This document shows positions 18,554-26,917 of a DNA stretch of 49,928 bases, piece by piece. Origin of the DNA: Oscillospiraceae bacterium (lineage in GTDB: Bacteria > Bacillota > Clostridia > Oscillospirales > Oscillospiraceae). Where the stretch lies: NCBI GenBank assembly GCA_024685535.1, contig JAIKVS010000011.1, positions 1 through 49,928 on the forward strand, read 5' to 3'. Made by a program: the position numbers and the translations under genes. The notes under the pieces were generated by a model. The model saw nothing but the letters and a program-made list of their open reading frames with translations. It was not told the DNA's origin and did not search any database. Position 1 is the first letter of the stretch; every line of letters starts with the position of its first letter.

Positions 18554-18589
18554 AATACAGGACCGGCAGTTTTTTGCCGGTCCTGTATT
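18554..18589. terminator. Bidirectional terminator
   Basis: AATACAGGACCGGCA-GTTTTT-TGCCGGTCCTGTATT, 15-bp perfect stem. Confidence 0.85.
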
Positions 18590-18694
18590 TTTCTGTAAAG
18601 GAAAAATAAGTGTTTATATTTGATTCCTGTATATCTGTATTGTCGCAGATAGCGGGTATATTATATGAACATAGAAAGAAAAGGAGTGATATAC

Positions 18695-18889
18695 ATGAAA
18701 GAGAAAAAGATATATAAGAGCAGAGACAAAGTCATCTGCGGTGTTGCAGGCGGTCTGGCCGGATATCTGGGGATCGATCCGCTTTGGATGAGGATCTGTT
18801 TCGCGTTTCTTGCGCTCTCCGGGGGTAGCGGTGTTATCCTGTATTTCATAGCTGCACTGCTCATGGATGACGCACCGGAAACCTTCTGA
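18695..18889 (+). CDS. PspC-domain protein
   Basis: MKEKKIYKSRDKVICGVAGGLAGYLGIDPLWMRICFAFLALSGGSGVILYFIAALLM; RBS AAGGAGTG upstream. Confidence 0.92.
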   Translation: MKEKKIYKSRDKVICGVAGGLAGYLGIDPLWMRICFAFLALSGGSGVILYFIAALLMDDAPETF

Positions 18890-18919
18890 GCTGGCGTAGT
18901 TTTACAGTTATAACCGGAG

Positions 18920-19141
18920 GTGATGGTAATGCTTGAGATCATATTCACAGTCCTTGTACTGTTGTTTATGTTCAGAGTGATCCGTATTGCGGTAAGGGCT
19001 TCGTGGGGGCTTTTAAGTGTGTTGCTGTTCATCGTGTTTTTCCCCGGACTGCTCATGTCTCTCGCTTTTGCAGGCATGATCATTCTTGCCTTGCCGCTTC
19101 TCCTGATCGGCGGAACGGTTGCTCTCTTTACTCCCGCATGA
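18920..19141 (+). CDS. Small hydrophobic membrane protein
   Basis: RBS GGAGGTG directly upstream; almost entirely transmembrane sequence. Confidence 0.7.
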   Translation: MMVMLEIIFTVLVLLFMFRVIRIAVRASWGLLSVLLFIVFFPGLLMSLAFAGMIILALPLLLIGGTVALFTPA

Positions 19142-19154
19142 CATGCAGAACGCA

Positions 19155-19182
19155 AAACGGCCTTCCGGAAGGAAGGCCGTTT
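19155..19182. terminator. Terminator-like hairpin
   Basis: AAACGGCCTTCC-GGAA-GGAAGGCCGTTT. Confidence 0.75.
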
Positions 19183-19201
19183 CTGCTTTATAAAATAACT
19201 G

Positions 19202-19260
19202 TTGACAGAAGGGAACGTTGGTGTTATATTAACTGTACTAACTCAGTTAATACAGTTAAT
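19202..19260 (+). promoter_or_regulatory. Promoter plus palindromic operator of the GntR-ABC operon
   Basis: TTGACA-17 nt-TATATT (19202-19230). 33-bp near-perfect palindrome ATTAACTGTACTAACT-C-AGTTAATACAGTTAAT (19228-19260, one mismatched pair). Confidence 0.8.
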
Positions 19261-19292
19261 ACACAAGGCAAAAATCAAAGGAAGGTGGTCCG

Positions 19293-19664
19293 ATGATCAA
19301 TATCAACTATCGGGACAGAAGACCGATATTCGAGCAGGTCAAAGACGGATTCAGGAATCTGATCATCTCGGGCGTGCTGAAGGAAGGGGAACGTATGCCG
19401 TCGGTTAGGGATCTCGCCTCGCAGCTGGCCATCAACCCCAATACCATCCAGCGTGCGTACCGGGAGCTTGAGATCGACGGATATATCTGTACCGTGCCCG
19501 GAAAAGGGAGCTTCGTCAGCCAGAGAGACGAGGCGGCCGAAAAGAGAAGGGCTGAGCTGCGCGCGAAGATGAGTGAGATCGCGCGCGAGTTTCGCCACGC
19601 CGGCCTCGGCGAAGAGGAGCTCATCTCTCTTATAAGGAAGGAGTATGACCATGATAGTGACTAA
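19293..19664 (+). CDS. GntR-family transcriptional regulator (YtrA-like, short C-terminus)
   Basis: 'RPIFEQVKDGFRNLIISGVLKEGERMPSVRDLASQLAINPNTIQRAYRELEIDGYI'. Confidence 0.94.
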   Translation: MININYRDRRPIFEQVKDGFRNLIISGVLKEGERMPSVRDLASQLAINPNTIQRAYRELEIDGYICTVPGKGSFVSQRDEAAEKRRAELRAKMSEIAREFRHAGLGEEELISLIRKEYDHDSD

Positions 19665-20544
19665 GAAGCTCTGCAAGAGCTTTGACGGATTTTTAGCGCT
19701 CAACGGGTTGGATGTGAATGTCCCGAAGGGAGCTGTTTACGGACTCGTCGGTCCGAACGGTGCCGGCAAATCCACGCTTATCCGCCATCTTGCGGGTATA
19801 TATATACCTGATAGCGGCGAGGTCCTCATAGACGGTCATCCCGTTTACGAGAATGTGGAGACGAAGTCGCGTATTGCCTATATCCCTGATGACATCTTTT
19901 ATTACACGCAGGCCACAGTTGCCGATATGAAGGATTTCTGCAAGGGCCTGTACAAAAGCTTCGATGAGGAGCGTTTTGAAAAGCTCGGCGAAGTGTTCGG
20001 GATGGATCTGAAGAGGCCGGTTAGAAAGCTCAGCAAAGGCATGCAGAAACAGGCTGCATTCCGTATCGCGGTATCTTGCCGCCCGGATGTCATACTGCTG
20101 GATGAACCTGTAGACGGACTTGACCCTGTAATGAGGAGAAATGTCTGGAGCATCATAATGGCGGATGTCGCTGAAAACGGTACAACAGTCCTCGTTTCAT
20201 CTCATAACCTCAGGGAACTTGAGGATGTTTGCGATCATGTGGGTATAATGGATAAGGGCAGCATGCTCATAGAACGCTCTCTTGATGAGCTGCAGAATAA
20301 TATAGTTAAGCTCCAGTTGGTCCTGCGGGATGGCACGGAGCTGCCCGAAGGCCTCGAGATCCTTGGCCGCAGCAGCACCGGGAAGCTTGAACAGCTTATA
20401 GTCCGAGGAAAAGCGGAGGATGTTGAGGAACAAATAGCGCAGGTCTCACCTGTGTACTGTGAGAGCATCCCGCTGAATCTTGAGGAGATATTCATTTATG
20501 AACTGGGAGGTACGGGATATGAAGTCCGGAACATCATTGTTTAA
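19645..20544 (+). CDS. ABC transporter ATP-binding protein
   Basis: Walker A GPNGAGKST, signature-like LSKGMQKQ, Walker B VILLDEPVDGLDP; overlaps the gntR end. Confidence 0.95.
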   Translation: MTMIVTKKLCKSFDGFLALNGLDVNVPKGAVYGLVGPNGAGKSTLIRHLAGIYIPDSGEVLIDGHPVYENVETKSRIAYIPDDIFYYTQATVADMKDFCKGLYKSFDEERFEKLGEVFGMDLKRPVRKLSKGMQKQAAFRIAVSCRPDVILLDEPVDGLDPVMRRNVWSIIMADVAENGTTVLVSSHNLRELEDVCDHVGIMDKGSMLIERSLDELQNNIVKLQLVLRDGTELPEGLEILGRSSTGKLEQLIVRGKAEDVEEQIAQVSPVYCESIPLNLEEIFIYELGGTGYEVRNIIV

Positions 20545-22363
20545 TAAAACCATATCGTTGAATCTCCTGAAGAGATGCTGGCCCATCTGGACATGCTGGC
20601 TCGCAGTGCTCATTTTTGCCCTGCCCCTGAATATTTACAGCGGCCTCAGCCATAGTCCTTACTGGGATATGTGGCATGCTCCTGTGGATATCTGGGTGGA
20701 GCAGACCGTTCTGAACAGCGCCTGCTTCTTTGCCAAGGCCTCATTCGTGGTGAGTATAGTAGCCGTTATGGCGATGTTCAGCTTCCTTTATAACTCCAGG
20801 ACATGCAACATGATGTGCTCTCTCCCCGTTAAGAGGGAAACACTCTTTGTCACTGCCTGGGTGACCGGCATAGCACCGCTGCTCGCGGCGGATATCATCA
20901 CCGCACTCATAACCATGGCCGCCTTCCCCGGCACAGTAAGCCCGGTGCTCGCGTTCAGGTGGCTGGGAATAGTTGCCATGGGCAACATAGGCTTTTACGG
21001 CTTCGGTTCATTCTGCGCGATGCTCACTGGCAGCCTCTTCATCTTGCCTCTCGTTTACGGTGTTCTCGGACTCACAGCCGCCATCGTTGAGACCTCGATG
21101 GTCTGCATCCTGAGCGCGTTGATTTTCGGCGCAGTGTTCAACGGAGGAAAACTTCTGATATTCTCCCCATTGATCTATATGGCGAACAACCTTCATGCCG
21201 GCGTGCGCAGCCATAATGACGATTTCGGAATGATCTTCTATGAGAAAGTCGAACTGTTCGGAACAGGATATCTCTTCTGCTTTTTTATTGCCGGCTTCAT
21301 CTTTTCCGTTCTGGCGCTGCTGCTTTTCAGAAAGCGCCGCATGGAGACCGCCTCCGATACAGTCGCGATTCCCGTTCTCAAACCCATTTTCAAATACTGC
21401 ATGGCTTTCGGATGCGCCGTAGTTCTCCCGGTGGTGATCTACCAGATCTTCTTGCAGGGCGTTCTCATGGGCACTGCACTGGCTGTTGTCATATCGTTGC
21501 TGATGATCGCAGGCGCCTTCATCGGTTATTTCTCAGCAAAGATGCTCATCAGCAAGAGCCTCAGGGTCTTCAGCGGAGACTGGAAGGGCTTTGCGATAGT
21601 AGTCGCTGCATGCCTCGTCTTTGTTATTGCTGCAGAGTGTGATTTTACCGGCTATGAAAAGAGGCTGCCCGATCTTTCTGAAGTGGAGTCTGTTGAGTTT
21701 AGCATGCGCAGTTATGCCCCATTGAAGGAAAAGCAGAATATAGAGGCTGTGTACGAACTGCAGAGCAGCATCATCGGAAATAAAAAGCATCACGAATCTT
21801 CCGATAAGGCTATGTATCTGAACCTGAGCTACATCATGAATGATGGCTCGGTAATCAGAAGGTCTTACCGCATTACTGACCCGACTGTCGAGAACTTCAA
21901 TGCTGACTCAGATGTGATCAGAGCGAATGACATAGAAAATTCGATAGAGGCCTGTCTTTGGAGATGCACTCCGGCAGTGCCTGTTACGGCGGAAAATATC
22001 TATGACGCCGCCATTTACAATGAGCCACGCTACGACAAATACGGCAATTATAGCGAGGACGATCTTCGCCATAGTGAGATCCCCATGCAGATAGTACTTT
22101 CACCTGAACAGGCCGAAGCACTCTATAATGAGTGCATCATTCCGGATATAAAAGCCGGCAGGATGACCGATCCATGGATTGAGGACATGAAAGGCGAAGA
22201 TCCCTATTCCGGAGTGAGCGTATCTATTCAGCTGATTTCAGTTCCGACCGACGGACAGACCGATTATTATGACCATATGACGCACGACGGAGTGTATCTG
22301 TCACTTCCGGAAACCGCAACACTCACTCTCGCAAGGCTGGCGGAGCTTGCCGCATCACATTGA
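20519..22363 (+). CDS. ABC transporter permease (multi-TM, large C-terminal extracytoplasmic domain)
   Basis: Start M at 20519 (MKSGTSLFNKTISLNLLKRCWPIW); multiple TM segments followed by a ~200-aa soluble domain. Confidence 0.85.
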   Translation: MKSGTSLFNKTISLNLLKRCWPIWTCWLAVLIFALPLNIYSGLSHSPYWDMWHAPVDIWVEQTVLNSACFFAKASFVVSIVAVMAMFSFLYNSRTCNMMCSLPVKRETLFVTAWVTGIAPLLAADIITALITMAAFPGTVSPVLAFRWLGIVAMGNIGFYGFGSFCAMLTGSLFILPLVYGVLGLTAAIVETSMVCILSALIFGAVFNGGKLLIFSPLIYMANNLHAGVRSHNDDFGMIFYEKVELFGTGYLFCFFIAGFIFSVLALLLFRKRRMETASDTVAIPVLKPIFKYCMAFGCAVVLPVVIYQIFLQGVLMGTALAVVISLLMIAGAFIGYFSAKMLISKSLRVFSGDWKGFAIVVAACLVFVIAAECDFTGYEKRLPDLSEVESVEFSMRSYAPLKEKQNIEAVYELQSSIIGNKKHHESSDKAMYLNLSYIMNDGSVIRRSYRITDPTVENFNADSDVIRANDIENSIEACLWRCTPAVPVTAENIYDAAIYNEPRYDKYGNYSEDDLRHSEIPMQIVLSPEQAEALYNECIIPDIKAGRMTDPWIEDMKGEDPYSGVSVSIQLISVPTDGQTDYYDHMTHDGVYLSLPETATLTLARLAELAASH

Positions 22364-22384
22364 TGCAGAAGAAAGGAGAAGATC

Positions 22385-22537
22385 ATGAAAGGCATAAAAA
22401 TACTTTGGCTGGATGAGACGGCGCTTATCGCATCGTTCCATGAGGTCCGGGGCTATGTGCCGTATCCGCTCCTCGACAAAGCGCATTTTCTCAGATTCAT
22501 CGAATCTCTTACCGAAAAGAATTACAGTTTCCAGTAG
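22385..22537 (+). CDS. Small 50-aa protein (not in ORF track)
   Basis: GAAAGGAGAAGATC then ATG: MKGIKILWLDETALIASFHEVRGYVPYPLLDKAHFLRFIESLTEKNYSFQ*. Immediately follows the permease and precedes a terminator. Confidence 0.65.
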   Translation: MKGIKILWLDETALIASFHEVRGYVPYPLLDKAHFLRFIESLTEKNYSFQ

Positions 22538-22547
22538 GTAAATAACC

Positions 22548-22587
22548 AAAAAAGTACTCAGACCTGAAACAGTCTGAGTACTTTTTT
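22548..22587. terminator. Bidirectional terminator between convergent operons
   Basis: AAAAAAGTACTCAGAC-CTGAAACA-GTCTGAGTACTTTTTT, 16-bp perfect stem. Confidence 0.92.
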
Positions 22588-22595
22588 CATTTAAT

Positions 22596-23315
22596 TCACT
22601 GGAGTCTTGCCAGAAGCAGGGTAGTGCCGTCTCTGGAGATCCTTATATCTGTTCCGGTTTCCGTTGAATGTTTCTGGAAAAGCAGGATGTCGCCCTCATG
22701 GCAGGGGTTCCTGTAAAGCAGATCAATGCAGTTTTTTTGCATTGCATCCCAGTCATCGCATGAAAAGCTTCCGGCTATCGCTCTGATATAGGCAACGTTG
22801 TTCATATGCGCGCCTACGTCTATATCCGTTGAACGGACCTTGTATTCGTAATATTCTTCAAAGCCATCGAACTGCTCCGGGATCCTCACGTAAGGTTCCT
22901 CGAATACTGGACCCTTTGTTAGCACGAGATCTTCCGGGTATATTCCTGATACTTTGAAAAGAGAGCCGTCGCTGATTCTTATCATTGCCCATTCGGTGCG
23001 TCCGGCGATGATCTGCTCACCGTTGAGGAGTATTTCATAGTTTCTGTAGCATCGGAGCCTGCCCGGTGCCTCCGGCCATGTATGCAAGGTGACAGTGTCT
23101 GTCATTTTGGGCCTTTTATGGAATATGATCTTTGTCTTCACAGTGAGCCAGTACAGATCTTTTTCCAGCAGATGATAATACCCAAGTCCGAGCATCTGGG
23201 CATGTGTCGCCGCCATGTCCTGAAATAGGCAGAAGGTATCGGGTATGCCCAGATATCCGGTATGATCGGCAATGCCCGGTACTATCTTCACATCATACTG
23301 CAGTTCTTCGCACAT
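22596..23315 (-). CDS. Acyl-ACP thioesterase (FatA/B-like, double hotdog)
   Basis: 'MAATHAQMLGLGYYHLLEKDLYWLTVKTKIIFHKRPKMTDTVTLHTWPEAPGRLRCYRNYEI' and 'VRSTDIDVGAHMNNVAYIR'. Confidence 0.88.
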   Translation of the reverse strand: MCEELQYDVKIVPGIADHTGYLGIPDTFCLFQDMAATHAQMLGLGYYHLLEKDLYWLTVKTKIIFHKRPKMTDTVTLHTWPEAPGRLRCYRNYEILLNGEQIIAGRTEWAMIRISDGSLFKVSGIYPEDLVLTKGPVFEEPYVRIPEQFDGFEEYYEYKVRSTDIDVGAHMNNVAYIRAIAGSFSCDDWDAMQKNCIDLLYRNPCHEGDILLFQKHSTETGTDIRISRDGTTLLLARLQ

Positions 23316-23991
23316 CTTTTTTCTCTCCCTTGAATTTTGAAAGCCAGTAGTCTTTCCATACCAGTGCCTCTGCTATGAGCGCTACGGGGAGCGCCGCGAA
23401 AACATCCACGGCTGAGTGCTGCTTCACGAAGCAGACCGAAAGACAGATCATAATTACAAATGCAGTGATAAGTGTTTTCCAGACAGGCTTTAGAATCTTA
23501 TCTTTCAGAGCGGCGGAGAGTATTCCCAGCGAATAGGCTACATGGAGAGAGGGACATACCCCGGTGCTGGTGTCAAAACCGTAGATGATCCCCATGAGCC
23601 AGGTGAGGAAATTGCTCCTTTCGAAAACCTCCGGCCTCAGATCCTGCCTGCTCGGCCATATTATATATGTCGCCATCGCTATGGCCTGCGTTATCATTAT
23701 GAAGATCTGTATTTTCCGGAAGTTTTCCACGTCAAAAAAGAAGGTGTAGGCTAGTGCCCCGAATACGAGAGCATACCAGCCCACGTAGAATATCACAAAG
23801 AATTCGTTAAATGGTATCAGGTCATCCAGTCGGCACCAGACCGGATGGCAGTTTTCGATGGGGATCAGATTTTCGGTTATGAAATACATGGCAAAATAGC
23901 CTATCCAGCCTGCCAGCAGCTTGGCGTGGGAAAAGCGTGGCTCATTCAGGCGGAGCAGGGAAAAACCGCTGTAATCAACTCTCTGTTTCAT
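23293..23991 (-). CDS. PAP2-superfamily membrane protein
   Basis: 'GVCPSLHVAYSLGILSA' and 'KQHSAVDVFAALPVALIAE'; overlaps both neighbours. Confidence 0.85.
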   Translation of the reverse strand: MKQRVDYSGFSLLRLNEPRFSHAKLLAGWIGYFAMYFITENLIPIENCHPVWCRLDDLIPFNEFFVIFYVGWYALVFGALAYTFFFDVENFRKIQIFIMITQAIAMATYIIWPSRQDLRPEVFERSNFLTWLMGIIYGFDTSTGVCPSLHVAYSLGILSAALKDKILKPVWKTLITAFVIMICLSVCFVKQHSAVDVFAALPVALIAEALVWKDYWLSKFKGEKKDVRRTAV

Positions 23992-24757
23992 TTGTATAGT
24001 CCTCCAGGGGCAGGTTCTTACCGTAATACTTTTTTGATACATTCGGATAGGGGATTACGGTGTGCTCCGGGAGAGATACCGCGATCTGCGTTATCCGATC
24101 CATAAGCGCTGAACAAATGCGTTTGCGCTCACTGGCGATCGGTGCATCAGCGTCAAAGACGACAGGTTCGCCGAAATAAACTGCTTTAAGTGCCGGGGCA
24201 AGATACATGGGGACGAATTTCAGACAGGTCCCGGTGTTCTTGTAATAGAATCGCGCGATGTCTACAAAGTTCTGCTGAAAATCATATACTATGTTATTGT
24301 GCCTGGTATAGTGCTCGGGAAATATTACTATTTTGCTTCCGGCTTTCAGTCTTTCGACTGTTTCCCTGATAGTGGTTTTCAGCCGTGCGTCGTGGTATAC
24401 CGCAATAGTGTGGGCGTTGTTGAAGATGAGAAGCGCGAGAGGGGTTATGATATGACTGAGAATCCTGTAAAACCAGCGTATGCCTTTCGGCTTTTTCGAC
24501 CAGAAGTCTCTGTATGCGTATGCTGCAACTTCCTTACGGTGCATCATTTCTCCGGCGCACCATACGTCATGCAAGCCGGGGGTATAAAGTTCACCTTCGA
24601 TGGGACCGTACATGTGGCAGTGGTTTCCCACTATAACGCACTCCCCATTCGGGATCTTTTCAGTTCCACAAAGCCTGTATTTCGGAGAGAATAGCCAAAC
24701 GAACCATCTTACTATTCTGTAAAGGCTGTATATAAAGCCTCTTTTCTTTTCGTCCAT
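23975..24757 (-). CDS. Lysophospholipid/1-acylglycerol-3-phosphate acyltransferase-like (PlsC superfamily)
   Basis: 'CVIVGNHCHMYGPIEGEL' (variant of the HxxxxD block), 'KIVIFPEHYTRHNN', 'KFVPMYLAPALKAVYFGEPVVFD'. Confidence 0.8.
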   Translation of the reverse strand: MDEKKRGFIYSLYRIVRWFVWLFSPKYRLCGTEKIPNGECVIVGNHCHMYGPIEGELYTPGLHDVWCAGEMMHRKEVAAYAYRDFWSKKPKGIRWFYRILSHIITPLALLIFNNAHTIAVYHDARLKTTIRETVERLKAGSKIVIFPEHYTRHNNIVYDFQQNFVDIARFYYKNTGTCLKFVPMYLAPALKAVYFGEPVVFDADAPIASERKRICSALMDRITQIAVSLPEHTVIPYPNVSKKYYGKNLPLEDYTNETES

Positions 24758-24783
24758 TTCCGTGCCTTTGCTGTGTTATGAGA

Positions 24784-26043
24784 TCATTGTGCGGGAAACT
24801 CCGCTTTTACCGTGAGTGAGGCTCCGTCTTCGGAAAATGCATGTATCTTCCCTTTGTGAGCCTCTGTAACTGCCTTTGCAACGGCAAGTCCCAGACCGAA
24901 GCCTCCTGACTCTGAATTTCTTGAAGAATCTGCCCTGTAGAAGCGCTCAAAAAGCATATCCGCACTGCCAGGCATAATGCCCTCCGCTGTGTTGAATACC
25001 GTCAGAAGCAATGTTTTACCGGTTCTTTCAAGACCGGCAGATATCTTTCCGCCCTCCGGAGAATACTTGCATGCATTATCCAGAAGTATAGATACAAGCT
25101 TTCCTATGCTTTTTTCATCTCCGGTCATCATCAGTCCTGGTTGTATTTCAGAGGCAAGCGTTTTTTCCTGACTCAGAGCTACCGCCTGGAACGACTGTAC
25201 GGTTCCGCTGACAAGGTCTGAGATAGAAAAGTCTGTTGTGGTCAGACCTGAGCCGTCCTCAGCCATCTTGGAAAGATATATCAGATCAGAGGTGAGACTC
25301 GCAAGCCTGCCTGTCTGCTTGCGGATATCATCCAGCCACTCGTTCTGCTCGATCTCGGTCTCGAGAACATCGGCGTCCGCGTTTATTATTGTTATTGGTG
25401 TTTTAAGTTCGTGGCCGGCATCGGTTATGAACTGCTTCTGTTTCTCATAGCTATCAGCTATAGGCTTTACTATCCTGCCGGAGAGAACGGTAAGCAGCAG
25501 CGTAACTGCAAGCAGGCCAACGAATGATATGGCTGCGCTGGCCAACAGGAATGATCGTACTGTTTCGGTTTCTCTGTGTATATTGAGGAATATGAGCATA
25601 TACTCATCATCAATACTGCAGCGGCTGAATCTGTAATCGCCGGCAAAGCCCTTAACCTTGCCCGTTTCAAATGTCTTCTGTGCGAGAGTGATGGCACCGG
25701 AGCCGTCGATGGAGGCTATGTTCTCCATGTTGATATGATACAGCTTCCCGTCACTGTTGAAGAAGGCGGTGAAGTATCGCGTCTGGTAAGGGAGTTCTGC
25801 GGTCATGCTCCTGTGGCCGAGGGAGCCGGTACCTTCCCAGCCCTGTGGATCTGTTCTGAACATGTTCCGAAACTTCATCGGGAAATAGCCTTTATATGCC
25901 GCAAGAATTTCAAGTGTGCTGTCCGCCTCGGTCACCATATTTCGATAGTTTATGATGTTTATGGTGCCGATCAGTATCAGCAGTACTATGAACACCGACA
26001 GCACCGCGATGATTATGAACTTTTTCTGCAGCCTGCGTATCAT
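24784..26043 (-). CDS. Sensor histidine kinase
   Basis: H-box 'FITDAGHELKTPITIINADADVLE', N-box 'LVSILLDNACKYSPEGGKI', G-box 'SESGGFGLGLAVAKAV'; two TM segments. Confidence 0.95.
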   Translation of the reverse strand: MIRRLQKKFIIIAVLSVFIVLLILIGTINIINYRNMVTEADSTLEILAAYKGYFPMKFRNMFRTDPQGWEGTGSLGHRSMTAELPYQTRYFTAFFNSDGKLYHINMENIASIDGSGAITLAQKTFETGKVKGFAGDYRFSRCSIDDEYMLIFLNIHRETETVRSFLLASAAISFVGLLAVTLLLTVLSGRIVKPIADSYEKQKQFITDAGHELKTPITIINADADVLETEIEQNEWLDDIRKQTGRLASLTSDLIYLSKMAEDGSGLTTTDFSISDLVSGTVQSFQAVALSQEKTLASEIQPGLMMTGDEKSIGKLVSILLDNACKYSPEGGKISAGLERTGKTLLLTVFNTAEGIMPGSADMLFERFYRADSSRNSESGGFGLGLAVAKAVTEAHKGKIHAFSEDGASLTVKAEFPAQ

Positions 26044-26717
26044 GACTGCACCTCTAAATAATAACCCAATCCTCGCTGCGCCTTGATTTGGATGTCAGCA
26101 TCTATACCCGTCAGCTTTTTCCGAAGGTATGAGATATATACCCACACCACATTCAGCTCTGCGTCACTGTCGTAGCCCCAGATCCTGTCCATGAAGAACT
26201 CAGTAGATATAAGTTTTTTCGGACTGCGCATCAGCATCTCCAGCATCTGGAATTCCTTGTTTGCAAGCTTAACGCTCCCGCCTGGGCCTGAAAGATCGTA
26301 ACTTGCGCAGTCAAGAGTAACGTTTCCCACGTTGAGCTTCGTATCAGTCTGAACAGCCGGCACTCTCGTCATTGCCCGTATCCTTGCCAGCAGTTCCTTC
26401 ATGTCAAAAGGTTTTGTTAAATAATCGTTTGCTCCGCTGTCAAGCCCTGTAACACGGTCGTCTATTTCGGATCTTGCCGTAAGCAGAAGCACCGGTGTAT
26501 TATCGCCTGCCGCACGCATGCTTTTCAGGACAGAGATCCCGTCCAGCTTTGGCATCATAACGTCAAGTATCACGCCGTCATAGTTTTCCGTGGCGAGGTA
26601 ATCCAGGGCGCTTTGCCCGTCGTAAACCACGTCCACGGAGTATTTGCTTTTTATTAGGATAGTCGAAACAGCCTTTGCAAGGGACTTCTCGTCCTCCGCG
26701 TATAACAGCCGCATCAT
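26040..26717 (-). CDS. OmpR/PhoB-family response regulator
   Basis: REC 'YDGVILDVMMPKLDG' and 'KPFDMKELLARI', winged-helix C-terminus 'WGYDSDAELNVVWVYISYLRKKL'; 4-nt overlap with the HK. Confidence 0.95.
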   Translation of the reverse strand: MMRLLYAEDEKSLAKAVSTILIKSKYSVDVVYDGQSALDYLATENYDGVILDVMMPKLDGISVLKSMRAAGDNTPVLLLTARSEIDDRVTGLDSGANDYLTKPFDMKELLARIRAMTRVPAVQTDTKLNVGNVTLDCASYDLSGPGGSVKLANKEFQMLEMLMRSPKKLISTEFFMDRIWGYDSDAELNVVWVYISYLRKKLTGIDADIQIKAQRGLGYYLEVQS

Positions 26718-26863
26718 CCGGCCCTTCCTTTCAGAGATTTAAATTAGCATATCACAATGAAACAGAAAAATCACGAACAACTTATTAATATATTAATTAT
26801 AATGCGAGGTCCTCACAGGCTAAATTGTTGTTTATTTTCTCCATACCCGCTGTTATAATATAA

Positions 26864-26887
26864 AACATAATAACATAATAACATAAT
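26864..26887 (+). repeat. Three tandem copies of an 8-bp repeat (AACATAAT) upstream of the gmk-like gene
   Basis: AACATAATAACATAATAACATAAT, just downstream of a TATAAT at 26854. Confidence 0.8.
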
Positions 26888-26917
26888 AAATGATCTTCAG
26901 CGGGAGGGAGCCGTTGT

